This document shows positions 47,418 through 63,451 of a stretch of DNA of 64,000 bases, one piece after another. The notes under the pieces were generated by a model, which was not told the DNA's origin, made no database searches, and saw nothing but the letters and a program-made list of their open reading frames with translations. The stretch comes from Rhizophagus clarus (taxonomy: Eukaryota; Glomeromycota; Glomeromycetes; Glomerales; Glomeraceae), in assembly GCA_015698045.1 (NCBI GenBank), contig BLAL01000050.1, forward strand, positions 806,001 through 870,000, read 5' to 3'. A program made the position numbers and the translations under genes. Numbering within the stretch: position 1 is the first letter of the stretch; every line of letters begins with the position of its first letter.

Positions 47418-47962
47418 TATCTTTTTTTTTTTTATTATATTATATCAACGAAAAAAAGTTTTTGAATCCCACCTCTTTTATAATTTTAAAATACTCGATG
47501 GCAAATTCCGTGATCTACATAAATCTGGAATAAAATGCAGGTAATTACTAAAATTCTAGAATGATCTGCAGTTACTCCAATTTACTAATATAGCCTTGCA
47601 GACTTGCGGTTATTGAAGTTTTATGTACACAGTATATTTATATATTTATAATAGTAAAATTTAGACGTTACTGAACATTAAATTTCGCATTATTTATTAT
47701 ATCATTAATATTTTTTGATTATTTTTATATATTACTTGAATTAATTAAATTTTAGGAATGCCAAAAAAAAAAGGAAAAATTATTCACAAAAAAAAATAAT
47801 ACAGGAAAAAAAAACTATTAGTACAACTAGTAAAAAAACGGCAATTTCATAGTCTTCATTCATCAACTAAAAAATTCCGAAATTACTTAAAATAATTATT
47901 CAACCTAATCTCATTAAATATTTCTTCATATGTTAATTAATATACTTAAACATTCTATAACA
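47418..47962. other. Intergenic region
   Basis: 545 bp with A tracts on both sides of a short unique segment; includes the promoter of the WD40 gene. No gene seen. Confidence 0.55.
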
Positions 47963-50268
47963 TTAAGATCTAACCCGATTTTTTTGTTGAAGTTGATGTA
48001 AATAAACAGAATTTCTATTTGAAATCTTAAATTGTTCGGATGAAATTCTTTGATTGTTTGTGTATAAGCTATTTCTATTTCCGTTTGTAGAAGGTAAATA
48101 AGGTGACATTGGAGGAGTTTGTAAAGAATCTTTTGATCTTGAAGGTTTTACAATAGGAGGGATCTGTAATTGTGGAGTACTTGGAGTACTAGGGGTACTA
48201 GGTCTACTATTATGAATACTGCCTGAACTTCCTTCACGTCTATGACGATTCATTGCTTTTGAAATGTTATTTGCAGAAGAATGTTTAACGCTATTACTAC
48301 TACCACTGGAATTGCTAAAACTCGCACTTCTACTTCTCGAATATAAAGTATTTGGATCATTCATTATACTTATGTGACGCAAATCATCTGATAAAGCAAT
48401 TAAAGTATCTTTTGCCCAATAACCAGAATCTTGACGAGGACTTGGAGAAACACGTCCAATTGGGAATGAAGGAACTTGTGTTGCATCATGCATAACCGAA
48501 ATAGGTCTTTTTTTCGGTGCAAATTCACTATTACTTCTTTTTCTCGGTTGATGAAATTCTGGTTTAGGTGGCTGTAAATCTTCTGGAATAAAAACCGACC
48601 TAGGACGAATATTGCGTGAATCATAAATAGGTTCCCCTATGTGAGACATTCTACCAAGTGGACTTGAACTATATTGACTATGTTCCGAAATTTTTCTAAC
48701 GCGTGGTGAATGTGGTGAATGTGGCGAATGTGGTGAATGTGGTGAATGTGGTGGTGTTTGAGAATGATTTGGTGTTGAGGGACGAGAAATTCCTTCAGGT
48801 GATCCTGACACTAATTTTTTTTTTTAAAAAAAAAAAAAAAGTTAGAATTGAAGAACTTTTAACAATATATTATTACTATTAAATAAAAATGAAAAGAATA
48901 AAATACCATGTTCAAGCCATGCTTCAATTCTTCCGCCATTACTTCTCCTTGTAGAAATTTTAGGAGCAGCTACTTTAATTTTAGGAGTTGATTTTAAAGC
49001 AAGTGGAGTATCATCTTCACTTGATTCATCATCATCGTCTTCTTCTTCTTCTGATTCTTCAGAGGAATCATCTTCTTCCTCAACTTTCTCAAGACTTATA
49101 GATTGATTAGTAACACTTTTGATTGGAGGTAGAATTGGAGGTAGTTTTTGAGCTGAATCAGAATCATCAGATGATGAAGATCCATTCTTTTTAATTTCTC
49201 TTAATTTTTGTGATTTAGATTTAGAATGTTTAGAATGAACAGCAGATTCTTTTTCATTATCATCATCATCATCATTTTCTTCAAAATCTTGAGGATTAGA
49301 TGGTTTATTTGATTTATAAAATGAAGTTGGTCGGGAATTAGCACTATTAGAGTAAGATGAGATCGGACGTGATGATGATACAACCGAGTTTGGACGCGAA
49401 TTCGTGACGTTACTGAGTTTTGATGATCCATGTGGTTTTCCATTTGCATCTATTAGATAGACACGAAAAAAATAAAAATAAAATAAATAATAAGTAAATA
49501 AATAAATAAGATAATAATAATATAAAATAAATAAATATATAAATAAAATATATGATATGTAGTTGTGATTTTTTAGGTTTTTACTATTTATGGCAATTAG
49601 GCTATTTGTATATTTATGCCTTTTTTATTATATAAAACAATGAGCGCGCGAAAAAAAGTTCGTGTAACCTTGATCCAATTACCGGATTTAGTAAGAATAA
49701 TATTAAAAAAAAAAAAAGACTTACCAGGAAGAGATTTATTTTGTTGAAGTATCATAGAAGTTCTATGACTTGAGGAAGCAGAAAAAGGCAAAGTATTTTG
49801 TAAATTATGTCTAACTTCCAACATGGATTCTCTTACATCCAATAAAGTCGCGGGTTTACTAGTACTACTACGTCTTTCTCTTTCTTCAGGTATTACAACA
49901 CTATTCCTTGGACTTGAAGTAGAAATTTGAGGAAGACTTTGACGTCTAACTTCTTGTTGGGTTTGTTGAGCTTGCTGATATTGTTGAGAAGGTAGTATTT
50001 GAGGAGTATTATGTTGAGAATTATATTCTTCAACATTACCTAAAACTGGAGGAACTAATAAATGTGTTGGACGAGATAAACGAAAAGCACCTTTTGGAGG
50101 TATTTGAACACCAAATTTTGTATTTCGGTTACGTTGTCTGAGAAAAATAGCACTATTTTCAGGAGGTTCTGCGTAAAGGTTTCCGGGATCTTCCTTCAAG
50201 GCTTTAGCGAGTTGTAACCTTGAAATTATACCAGCATCTTCTGATATTCTATCGACGCTCACGCTCAT
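47963..50268 (-). CDS. Hypothetical Ser/Pro-rich, disordered protein (644 aa)
   Basis: Three exons, 49725-50268, 48907-49449 and 47963-48810, sum to 1935 nt. I do not recognise the family. The N-terminal 75 residues are the most ordered part (SEDAGIISRLQLAKALKEDP ... FLRQRNRNTKFGVQIPP) and could be a small conserved motif. The rest is predicted disorder: Gln-rich (QQYQQAQQTQQEVRR), a Ser-rich stretch, an acidic block of Asp/Glu/Ser (EEEDDSSEESEEEEDDDD), an HSP triplet run near the start of exon 3 (PHSPHSPHSPHSPHSP), and many RxxS, SP and TP sites that look like kinase targets. No signal peptide or membrane segment. A signalling, cytoskeletal or cell-polarity scaffold is conceivable, but nothing in the sequence proves it. 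Confidence 0.8.
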
Positions 50269-50579
50269 TTTTTAATTTATTTTTAGAGTAAAAAAAGGAT
50301 GGGAAAAAATAAAAAATTTTATAAAAGAAAAAAGAATTTTTTTTTTTTTAGGAATGATAAAATGACGGTCAAAATTTTTTGATATATTATGAATGTGATT
50401 TACAAAAAATTTATAGGGGGGATAGTGGGGGGATAGTGAAATTATATATTATATTTTAGAAGAAAGAATTTTTTTTTTTTTTAAAAAAAAAAGAATAAAA
50501 GAATAAAAGAAAAATATAAAAATGTAAATATTCTTAACAAGTTTTGAATTTTCTTTGTAAGTGGTTTATATTTATATTA

Positions 50580-50612
<33 letters not shown>

Positions 50613-53600
50613 TTGTATGAAAGTAAGTGCTTTATATATAAAAGGATTGAAAGAGTGTTGTCCGTGTTTGAATACAATAAAAATGATTATTATGTGTGGG
50701 GCTGAATTCCTTTTTTATGATATAATAGTATATAGTAACTATAATAATAGAGAAAATTTTTTTTTTTTTTTTGATAGTTGATCGTAAAAAAAAAAAAAAA
50801 AAAAACGTATGAGAAAAGAGATAACCTGATTTCAACTTTCTGGAGTATTGATATATATCTTTATTTATGATGATCCTGATTCAAGGTATTACGTAATTTA
50901 TAACTTATTATTTATATATTTATATTATATTTATATAAAAATTTCGGGACTGAATTTGTTTTTTTTGTGGGGAAATGCGAAGATGCAATAATTATAAATA
51001 ATGCAAACGAATGTATAAAGTAGAGAATAATAAACAAAAAGAAAGCAAAAAAGTTTAGATTAACGCAAGTTGAAAGTAGGTTATTTTAAGAAAATTGGGT
51101 GGAAAAATGTAAGAATATTCAGAGAAGAAAAGATATGATTAAATGAATGAAAAATTGGCGTTGCGGGTCTGACAAGCAAGCAAACAATTAAAAAAATAAA
51201 TAAATAAATAGATAAAAATAAAAAAAAAAAAATTTTTCACCCAATTTTTTTCGAAGAAAAAATAATTTATTTTTTTTAAAAAAAAAAAAAAATGAATAAA
51301 AGAGAGAAGATTTATTCTGAAAAAAGAGAGATTATTTTTTTTTTATATATATAAATTAATATACTTTTTCCGAGCAATAGAAAAATAAATAATAATATAA
51401 TAAACAATAATAATTATCAAGGTTATCCTAATTTTAGATATAATTTTTTTGTTTATATTCTATATTTAGTATGTTGCATATTGTAAGCTACAAATAGTCG
51501 GCCGTAAAAAGTACTTGATTTTGCTGCGGTGTAAACGACTAAAAGAATGCACGTATGATATCTTTATTGTAAATTACGTACATTTTATTTCAAATTCGAT
51601 CTTTTACATGAATGATGAATTATGTGAAACATTTATTCAGAAAGAAAATTTTTCTAATCGTTTCACTTCATTCATTTTAATTTTAGAAGAAAGAAGATTA
51701 TTCAAAAAAAAAAAAATTTTTTAAAATAAGAAAATCTTTTTATAATTAGAAGAGTTATTTTTAACAAAAAAAAAAAAAAAAAATGATTTACATCAAACAT
51801 CCAATCTTTCATTTATCCATTAATTAAAATATTTATATATGGACATTTTTTGGTCCGCATGATATTATTTCGGTATATTTTTTAACCCACCAATAAGATT
51901 TATTTTAAATTAAATTAGAAATGATAAATTGGGAAATATTGTAAATTTGATTACTTGCATAAAAATAAACTTAATTTACTTACGTTAAATTAATTAACCT
52001 TATAAAGAATTATCGCCGAAAATGTGTAATTTTATTATATCATCAGGCATAGAATTATGTATCACCCCCGATGCATACTATGGATAATCCTTATAAGGAA
52101 CTGATCTCAATTTGATACGTGTTAAATAATGTAGTGTTAAGGGGTGATAATTAAACTTTTGTCCCGAATAAGTTTGATTTTTAATACAAAAACATATTTT
52201 CTCATGATTTCATTTCTTTATTTACTTTTTCTATTAATTCATTATTCTTAATAAATTTGATATACAAAAATTGTAACAAATTTTTTTGTTATAACCCTTA
52301 CTTAACAAAGGGTTTTTTTTTTTTTTTGATTTAATTATATTATGTTTATTTAATATCTTATTTTCAATATGTACATAATTATTTATTGTACATTTCGATT
52401 GAATTAATAATTAGAAATAAATATTAATCATTCTTGTATTTCAGAAAGTAATTTTACAAGTGTAACTAATAATCACATTTTAAACTTTTTCTTGTATGAC
52501 AACTTTATCTTACTTATAAAATTTTTAATTTTGGTCATATTAAAAAAACAAATAGATTGTAATACATTCGGTCTATTTATCCTTTTATAACCTTTTATTA
52601 AAAAATGTGTCGTTCTATTTACGCACAATAACATCATCTTCATCGAAAAGATTTTGTATCGTTTTCGAAACGAAAATTCTTTGCATCTATCTATCTAAAT
52701 TGTAATGTGATAATAAAATTTTTTTTTTTTTTTTTTTACTAATTTTTATTACAATTTTCTTTTTTGATTTAACTGCGCCAATCAATCTGTAAAAAAAATT
52801 AGCACGGACCAATCGGAAACTCACCTATTAAAGTAAGCTGACGATGATCTACCAATCTCTTACTATTTTTGCAAACCAAAAGTTTGATTTTCAACAGTGT
52901 AAAAAATACAAAAAATAGCGATCACTAAAAGGGGGTCGGTAAACCTGATATTTTACTACAAGCTTATTATATAAATCAAGTATCTTTCAATAAGTAGTTA
53001 AACCCGAAAAGATTTTCATACATCTGATTATATACGCCATATGAAGAATCATAATGTGTTAAATTAAGTACTATCTTTCTAATCTGATCAATTTCTAAGA
53101 TGTACAGGAAAAATACGTGCTTATCAAATACATGATCCGTAGATATAAACTTTTAAAATAGTTTTTTTATATTAATTATTAAATAAAAAAGAAATCGGGT
53201 AGAATTTATTAAAAAAAAAAAAAAAAAAAAAGATTGAAGATTAAATTCAAAATTCTGTTAAAGATTGAATTCTATTAATAACTAAATTTATTTAAAGATT
53301 GAATTAATTTGGCTTATATATATATAGTTGGAGAATCTACTTTTAACTTTTAATATATTCACAAAATTGAATTTTTAATTAAAGATAAACATTAAATTTA
53401 TGTTAAGCATTAAACATTAAATTCTATTAAACATTAAATTTATGTTAAGCATCAAATATTAAACATTAAATTCAATTAAATATCAAACATTAAACATTAA
53501 ATTCAATTAAATATTAAACATTAAACATTAAATTCAATTAAACATTAAACATTAAACATCAAATTCTATTAAACATTAAATTTTATTATTTTTTTGCAAA

Positions 53601-54964
53601 TTGAATTCTATTGAAAATTGAAGATCAAAGATTGAATTCTATTAAAGATTTATGATTTATGAAGAATTCTATTAAAGATTTTAACCATATTCAAATATAT
53701 ATATATATTAATAAAGTCTTTTTTTTAATAACAATCAAAAGTTATTTTACATTTTCAATTAATAATAAGTTTCATTATAAATTTATACTCTTTCATAAAA
53801 TGATAAAGGGTATTGATTAGAATTTTAAAGATTACAGATTATTGTTTAAATATTATTAGAATAAAATTAGTAGTAGTATTAAAAAATTAAATAAATTTTT
53901 AACCAATAAAAATACATAATTTTGTATTACACAACCCCTAATAACATTACATAATATCCGTCACTGCCAAGTGATTGACATATCCTGAAAATTAAATTTA
54001 GATATTAACTTACTATTAATAGTACTTTATGAAATAATAATTTGGTCAATTCGAAAAAATGTTTTTTTTTCCTGTCCGGGTTTTGAAGGTTACTGCTATT
54101 CCGTAATCCGCGAAACTAACTGTATAACGTAAGGACTTAAAATATTATTGAGTAACAATCATCAATTTTGTGACAGTCATAACAATGATTTTCTTTTTGT
54201 TTATTACTTTAATCATTAAACAAATTATATGTTTGTTTAGATTAACAGTAAATTGCGTTTTTACAATTATTTATTATACATATGGTTACATATTCGTATA
54301 TCATTTTTAACAAAGATAATTCTTTTGATAGGAAAAATTGCATGTTCGAACCTATCATATGTTACAAAGTAAACATTTATTATCATGTAACAAACGTGTT
54401 AATTCCTTAGAAAATTTTAGTCAAACAAGGGCCTGATCGTTACTTATTAAGTAATTAAAAATTTCTTTCCTGTATTAAATCAAACACGAATATAAAATTT
54501 AATGCAAACTTAAAATCAAAATTAATTTCTTTAATAAATTAGACTAGGAGTAAAATTGTTGTGATTTGGTAAATTTATTATGAAATTTATTAAGGTTAAT
54601 AATCTATTGTACATATCGCGTGGGTATCAGTTATAAGGTATCACCAATCATGTCAAATTGCCTTACTAAGTCACGTGTTTTTGGGACTTTTTAAATGTAC
54701 GATTTATTACAAACTGCAAGAGATATGATCTCTTGCATGGTCATGTTAAGTGCATATCGACACAAATTATTCATGAATTCGGTTATAATTATTTCATAAA
54801 TATTCTGCTTAAAATCTTTTTAACACCTTCGCTGGTATTGGACGGTCCATCTTTCTTTCTCCCGTCAATAACTTCATTTATAACCAATTTCCTTTGCTTA
54901 AATTTATCATATTTATTTGACTATATTATTCATTATGATGTATATTAAAAATTTAATGTTATTA
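50269..54964. other. AT-rich gene desert of 4.7 kb
   Basis: No supported gene. It contains long T and A tracts (for example 50586-50614, 50757-50773, 53211-53231), a minisatellite (53395-53680) and otherwise unique AT-rich DNA. Frames at 51515-51724 and 54733-54948 show no codon pattern of a gene. Confidence 0.6.
53395..53680. repeat. Minisatellite of ATTAAACATTAAATTCAATT-type units
   Basis: Degenerate units built from TTAAACATTAAA, AATTCAATTAAA and AAGATTGAATTCTATT are repeated many times between about 53240 and 53680, most regularly from 53395. Period is variable (10-30 bp). Confidence 0.85.
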
Positions 54965-56171
54965 TCATGAGACCAATTTGTTTAAACTGTAATTTAAATT
55001 ACTTACTTCATTGTTATTATCATCATCTTCAACGGACTTGATTTGATTTTCATATATATAAAAAAAAAAAGTAATTAATTAATAAAAATACATATTATTT
55101 ACACTAACCAATTTGACTTACTTTGTTATCTGATTGAAGTTCTTCAACTTTCTTCCTTTTCTTTTCTCTAGTCTAAATGAAATTGTAAAAGGTTAATTTA
55201 AACATTATTAAAATTCGTCAATTACTAAGATTTGTCAACGCACATTTGTTTCCGTAGAAGTTTCCAAATTAGCTTCTTCAACTTCAGAAGCTTTACGTTT
55301 CCTCTCTTTCTTTTCTTCCATACTTTTAATCATTTTTGCTTTTTCTACTTTCTTTAGATATTCTTTGCTCTCTCTTCGAGCTTGTGATATTTCAGCTTGT
55401 AATCTTTGTATTCTTGTAGCCTTCTCATGAGCTTTATAAGAAATAATTAAATTAATAAAATGGATCAAATTAATTAATAACTATACAAATACTTTACCTA
55501 TCTGTTCTGTTAAATTGTTCCATTTGAATTTTGAAAGATATTTAATATTCCATAAATCATCATGATAATAATTTCGTTTATTTCCTCCTAACATAAAAAA
55601 AAAAAAAAAAAAAAAAAAGGAGAGAGAGAAACATTAAAAGGGATAATTACATGTTCAATGAATTAAGATTGATTAAATAAACTCGGTAAAATCACCCGCT
55701 TCAAAAAGTAAAAAAATAAATTCAAACCAATTGGTTGAGCATTCAAAGTATTAGCAACTGTTTTAGCAACTCTTTTATCCAAAAATTCAATCCAACCTTC
55801 GGTATACTTTTTCTTTTTATTACCACCATATTTTCTTCTTCTTATTCTCGTTTTAGAATCTAAAATGTAAATATTAATATAATTGTTCAATAAAATTGCA
55901 ATACATACATTAAATATCTATTCCCAAGATATTACTTACCTTCAGGTGCAAGATAAACTCTTCCAATATCTCCAAATTGTCCTAACAAATGTCTTATTTT
56001 TGAAGGCTTCATAAACGGTGGTATACTAGACAAATAAATTACTCCAGTGTTATCTTGTGCTTTTTTAAACTTTGCCAATTTAGCAGGTGTCAAAGGCTTG
56101 ACAATTTTCTGCTCTTTATTGGTAGTCATTTCTATAATATTCTTTTCATTATCTTCCAAAAATTCTGACAT
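54965..56171 (-). CDS. ESF2: ESF2/ABT1 family 18S rRNA-processing factor
   Basis: Six or so exons, the first four read as 55940-56171, 55728-55859, then exons holding [20 protein letters not shown] and [20 protein letters not shown]. The start chosen is the ATG at 56169-56171 (MSEFLEDN); an in-frame ATG at 56229-56231 is an alternative. The RRM of the ABT1/Esf2 type is clear: [33 protein letters not shown], a basic [20 protein letters not shown] and [20 protein letters not shown] long charged coiled-coil tail follows ([20 protein letters not shown]). Esf2 with the helicase Dbp8 acts in early small-subunit pre-rRNA cleavage in the nucleolus. The last exon, ending at the TGA 54965-54967, is short and polar; its exact border is uncertain. 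Confidence 0.9.
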
Positions 56172-56624
56172 TACTAAACTTTTGATCGAAATTTTTACAA
56201 TCACCAAAAATTTGAGATTTACATTATACACAAAATGATATCACCTGATTATATTTTTAAATTTTGTCATTTATTTAATTTTTTAATAATTTTTTACAAG
56301 CTGTTTTCTAATCTAGATTTGTATGTACTCTTGTTAATTTACTTTATTGTACTATGATTAATAACGAGAGAATGGATAATAAAATTACGTTAGGGTGAAA
56401 TATGGCAAAGAATTAAAACATGATGATCGATGAACGCTTACTCTGAACGTTCATATGATCCATTTTTTATAATAGCCAGAGATTTATTCGAATGCTTTGT
56501 TAGAGAAAATTACACTAGGAAAGATAGAATTGATTAGAGATTAAGTTACTTGAAACTTATTTATCCTCTCCCCGGCCTATCCAAAAATAAAAAAAAAAAC
56601 CATAATAAATAACTAAAAAAAAAA
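56172..56624. other. Intergenic between ESF2 and RanGAP
   Basis: 450 bp, promoter of ESF2 and 3' end of the RanGAP gene. No gene or clear motif seen. Confidence 0.5.
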
Positions 56625-58244
56625 TTAGTTAAGAATTTTAACCTTCGTAATACGCTCTCTAAGTGACTCTAATTGGTCTTCGCTATTTACTAGCGGGTTT
56701 TCTTGATCTTCCCTATTAATTTCACGTTTTTTATCTTCTTCGATAGAACATTTTTCAGATTTTTGTGCTTCCAGTTGTGATTCCACTAAATCTTCCTTGT
56801 CTTCCGATTCTTTGACAGGGAGTTTTTCAAGCTTTTTCGATATTGTTGGTTCCTTTTTGTTTTCTATATCAAGTTCTTCATTTATTTCTTTGACAGAAAC
56901 TTTTTTAGACGTTGCCAATTCCGTTGTGTCTTTTTCGTCAAGTTTCGTCTCTTTCTCTACTTTAGGAGTCTTTTCCACCTCTTCAGCATCATCATCTTGT
57001 TTTTCGTCCTCTTCTTCATCCTCTTCTTCATCCTCTTCTTCATCCTCTTCTTCATCCTCTTCTTCGTCTTCGTCTTCCTCTTCCATATCATCTAATTCGC
57101 CTAATGCATCTGCATAACCATTTTCTTCCAAAGCAGATCTTACATTTTTAATAGAAATATCTTCCGCATCAACTTTGTTGCCATTTAATTCCAATGAAGA
57201 TAAATTTTTAAGATGTGTAGAAATGGCTGTTGCTAATATTTCCACGCCTTTACTATCTATTTCATTGTATTGAAGATTGAGAGTCTCGAGTTTCTTGTTG
57301 TGACCTAATAACAGAGTTTTTGCAATAGCTACTCCACCTTTTGCTGATAATAAGCAATCCCCGATATTTAAAACTTTCAAATTTGCCCATTCAACAAGTG
57401 CTTCTGCAAATGCTACAGAACCTTTATCTGTGAAGGTATTATCTTGAAGGTCAAGAATCTCTAAATTCTTACATGCCGCAAACCCTTTTACTAAGGCAAT
57501 GATACCATCCGGGCGGATACCATTTTGTGGCATACGAATTTCGGTCAAAGTTCCATGAGCAGCAATTGCATCAGAAAGAGCTTGACTAGATCCATCTTCC
57601 AATCGATTACGACCAGCGATAATAGTTTTAAAAGACGAGCTCCGTCCCTCGGAAACATTTTTGTTAGCCAAAGCGAGTAAAGCCTTACCAATTAGAGTGC
57701 CACCTCGTACTCCAAGACCATTATTATTAAGTTTAAGAACTTGGAACCACTTGTTATTACTAAGAAATTCCACCATTGGTTCAGCACCTGCAGGACCAAA
57801 CGCATTATCGCTAAAATTAAGCTCAATGAGCTGTTCGTTTTCTACGAGCGCGTCGCAAATTGCTTTAACAGCGTGTGGAATCTCTTCTCTAAGTCTACCT
57901 GTAAATATATCCGATGCATTAACGATCTGATTAATATATTGAATTATCATATCAAATAATGCCCACGCGTTAAAAAATTATAAAATAATTAGTTTATAAA
58001 TATATATTAAGCAACACTTCAAAAGGTTTAAATGTACTCTAACCCTTATTTTCTTCTTTTCTTTGAGCGCTCTAGCAATAACTTGTGCTGCATCGACACC
58101 GAAAGTGTTTCCGCTCAGTATCACTTGTTCCAAATTTTCTATTTCTGATATAGAATTTACAAATTCCTGAACGTCTTCTGCGGTATCTAGTTTCAAACCT
58201 TTGCCTTCAATGCTAAATACATTTGTATCGGCGTTTATACTCAT
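56625..58244 (-). CDS. Ran GTPase-activating protein 1 (RanGAP1/Rna1), 500 aa
   Basis: Two exons, 58044-58244 and 56625-57926, give 201 and 1302 nt. Leucine-rich repeats of the RNase-inhibitor type fill residues 1 to about 335: LEQVILSGNTFG, LIELNFSDNAFGPAGAEPM, FQVLKLNNNGLGVRGG, FKTIIAGRNRLED (the Arg-Asn region near the catalytic arginine finger of Rna1 proteins), LTEIRMPQNGIRPDG, LEILDLQDNTFTDKG, LKVLNIGDCLLSAKG, LETLNLQYNEIDSKG and LSSLELNGNKV. Then a long Glu/Asp run of EEED repeats (about residues 365-390), typical of RanGAP, and an extended charged C-terminal tail of about 110 residues. RanGAP stimulates GTP hydrolysis by Ran in the cytoplasm and powers nuclear transport with the pore (compare NUP85 in this window). 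Confidence 0.96.
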
Positions 58245-58726
58245 GGTTGTTTTAAGAAATTTATGAATAGGCCGAGAAGAGGATAAAGGAGTAAGTCAAT
58301 TTTTTTTTTAATAGATTTGCTATCTTTATCTATAAATGTAGCGTCGTAATTTTAGTATAGAAATTAAATTGTTCTAGTATACGTAGTAACGTCATATACA
58401 GGTACACCAATAACCCTAATTTGTCCGGAGTTTCAGCTCATTGTAATATTTTTTTTTTTTTTTTTTTTGGCTGAGAATTTTTTATTGATATAATATTTAC
58501 AAAATGAGTAATCTAATTCCTGCGGATGAATGTATACAATGATTTGTAAATATTTTTTTTTAAATGTTCGCCATTTCACAACTCTTTAGTTTATTATAAA
58601 AATTACTAGATTAAATCATTCAGACGTAAGCTTTGTTCATTAAACCAATAATAACATTTGTTATCATTGGTACTAACCACGAAACAATATAATATTATAA
58701 CAAAGAAGCATCGTAAAATATTATAA
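58245..58726. other. Intergenic between RanGAP and U2AF65 genes
   Basis: Contains a T tract at 58450-58468 and a 58.30-58.32 kb T tract; should hold the RanGAP promoter and the U2AF65 3' end. No gene seen. Confidence 0.5.
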
Positions 58727-61895
<3,169 letters not shown>

Positions 61896-62117
61896 ATTGT
61901 AAATAAATTTTGACCGAGATCTGAGACTACTCTATTTTTATTGCAAAGGTTTTTGGGTGACGCACTTTTTTAAAATACTCTGGCTTGGCTACACAGGATC
62001 AGCCGTTTTACAGTTGCCAACATTATACATAAATTATAAATTGTTAATTCTGGTATAGATCGAAATTTCGTAAGATTTATATCGATCTCGAAACTTTTTA
62101 AAGTTATATTCTTTTTA
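61896..62117. promoter_or_regulatory. Shared promoter of U2AF65 gene and ATP4
   Basis: 222 bp between divergent start codons. There is no clear TATA box on either side apart from short TATA words near 62050-62110. Confidence 0.4.
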
Positions 62118-63451
62118 ATGGCTTTCAGGCTTCTTAGAAATCCGCGAAGTTTATCAGGTAGTTAATGATTAATAAGTCCTAGTTTCAACCATCGTGTTCC
62201 AATTTCAATGTTAATGAAAGGTTACTTTTTTTTGATATAGCTGCCACCTTAAGGCCATTGCAGATTTCACAACGCAATGTTGCGTTTTCTGGGTATTGTT
62301 TTTTATTCTTTTTTTTAGAAATTTGTATTGAGAGAATTTAAGAATTCTTTTGAGTATTAAATATTAAAAGAATGTGGCAATAAATAAATTTGCTTTAATA
62401 AACTTCAATATATTGCTAATTAATTATGTATAATAAATAGAATTCGAAGGTATGCCGCTTCTTCTAAAGATGGTATGTGTCATAACAAAAGAATTAATTA
62501 TTGTTTGTGAAGATTTAAACAAATGTGAATCTTTGCGCTAATTAGATAAACAAAGAGTTGAGCCTAAGCAAAAAGCATTAAGTATCATCGATTCTCTTCC
62601 TGGAAATTCTTTAATCACAAAGACTGGCTACATCACTGTGGGAACGGGATTAGTAACTTTGGCTATCTCTAAAGAATTATACGTGTTCAACGAGGAAACT
62701 TTACTGTTGGTTAGCTTTGCTTCCATCGCGACTATCTTATATCGTGCACTTAAAAAACCGGTTAATGAATGGGCTGAAGAGCAAATGGGAGTATGTAGTA
62801 GGCAATCTCTAAACTCTATTGACAAATATTAAACATTGTGGTTTAATAATGTTTCTACATTCTATTAAGCGAGTGAATAATATTCTCCGTAAAGCTCGAG
62901 AGGATCATAAAAATGCCGTCCAGGAAAGAATTGAAACAGTTGGACAGTTGGGGGACATTGTCGATATTACGAAGGCACTATTTACCATGTCCAAGGTATT
63001 TTTATTAACGTCGGACTTATTTGAAATTTATTCTCTATTTTTGACTAAAATTATATTTGAAAGGAAACTGCTTCATTGGAAGCCGAAGCCTTTGAATTGA
63101 AACAAAGAGTCACAGCAGCTGCCGAGGTTAAGGCTGTTTTAGATTCGTGGGTTCGTTATGAGGCTTCTTTACGTGAACAAGAACAAAAGGCTCTTTCAAA
63201 TCATGTCATTGAGCGTGTAAAAAAACAATTAGAAGATTCTAAATTGGTTCGTTGCTTTAATTTAATTTTTTAATTGATTTAATCTATATGTAACATATAT
63301 ATATTTTTCTAGCAACAAGATATTTTGAATCAATCAATCAGTGATTTAGAAAGTACGTATTTTTTTGTATATTCAATATGTTTATTACTTACCTACATAA
63401 TCTAATATCTATTTTATCACCATCAACTTATTAGAAGTCGCTAAAGTTTAA
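62118..63451 (+). CDS. ATP4: F1Fo ATP synthase subunit 4 (subunit b), 230 aa
   Basis: Seven exons: 62118-62157, 62241-62292, 62556-62790, 62870-62995, 63064-63246, 63313-63352 and 63435-63451. The sum is 693 nt, or 230 residues, the usual ATP4 size. The N-terminus MAFRLLRNPRSLS with RPLQISQRN is a mitochondrial presequence. The conserved block SIIDSLPGNSLITKTGYI leads to a membrane hairpin (ITVGTGLVTLAI; LLVSFASIATILYRAL), then the long peripheral-stalk helix (NNILRKAREDHKNAVQERIE ... VLDSWVRYEASLREQEQ). The last exon supplies only the terminal VAKV-stop. Exons 1, 2, 6 and 7 are all very short (17-52 nt). The acceptor chosen for exon 3 (AAAG at 62552-62555) is the only nearby one that keeps the frame. 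Confidence 0.93.

Noticed and set aside
56797-57117. Plus-strand Ser-rich frame of 106 codons
   Set aside because: Antisense to the Glu/Asp run of RanGAP; Ser repeats are the complement of GAA/GAT repeats.
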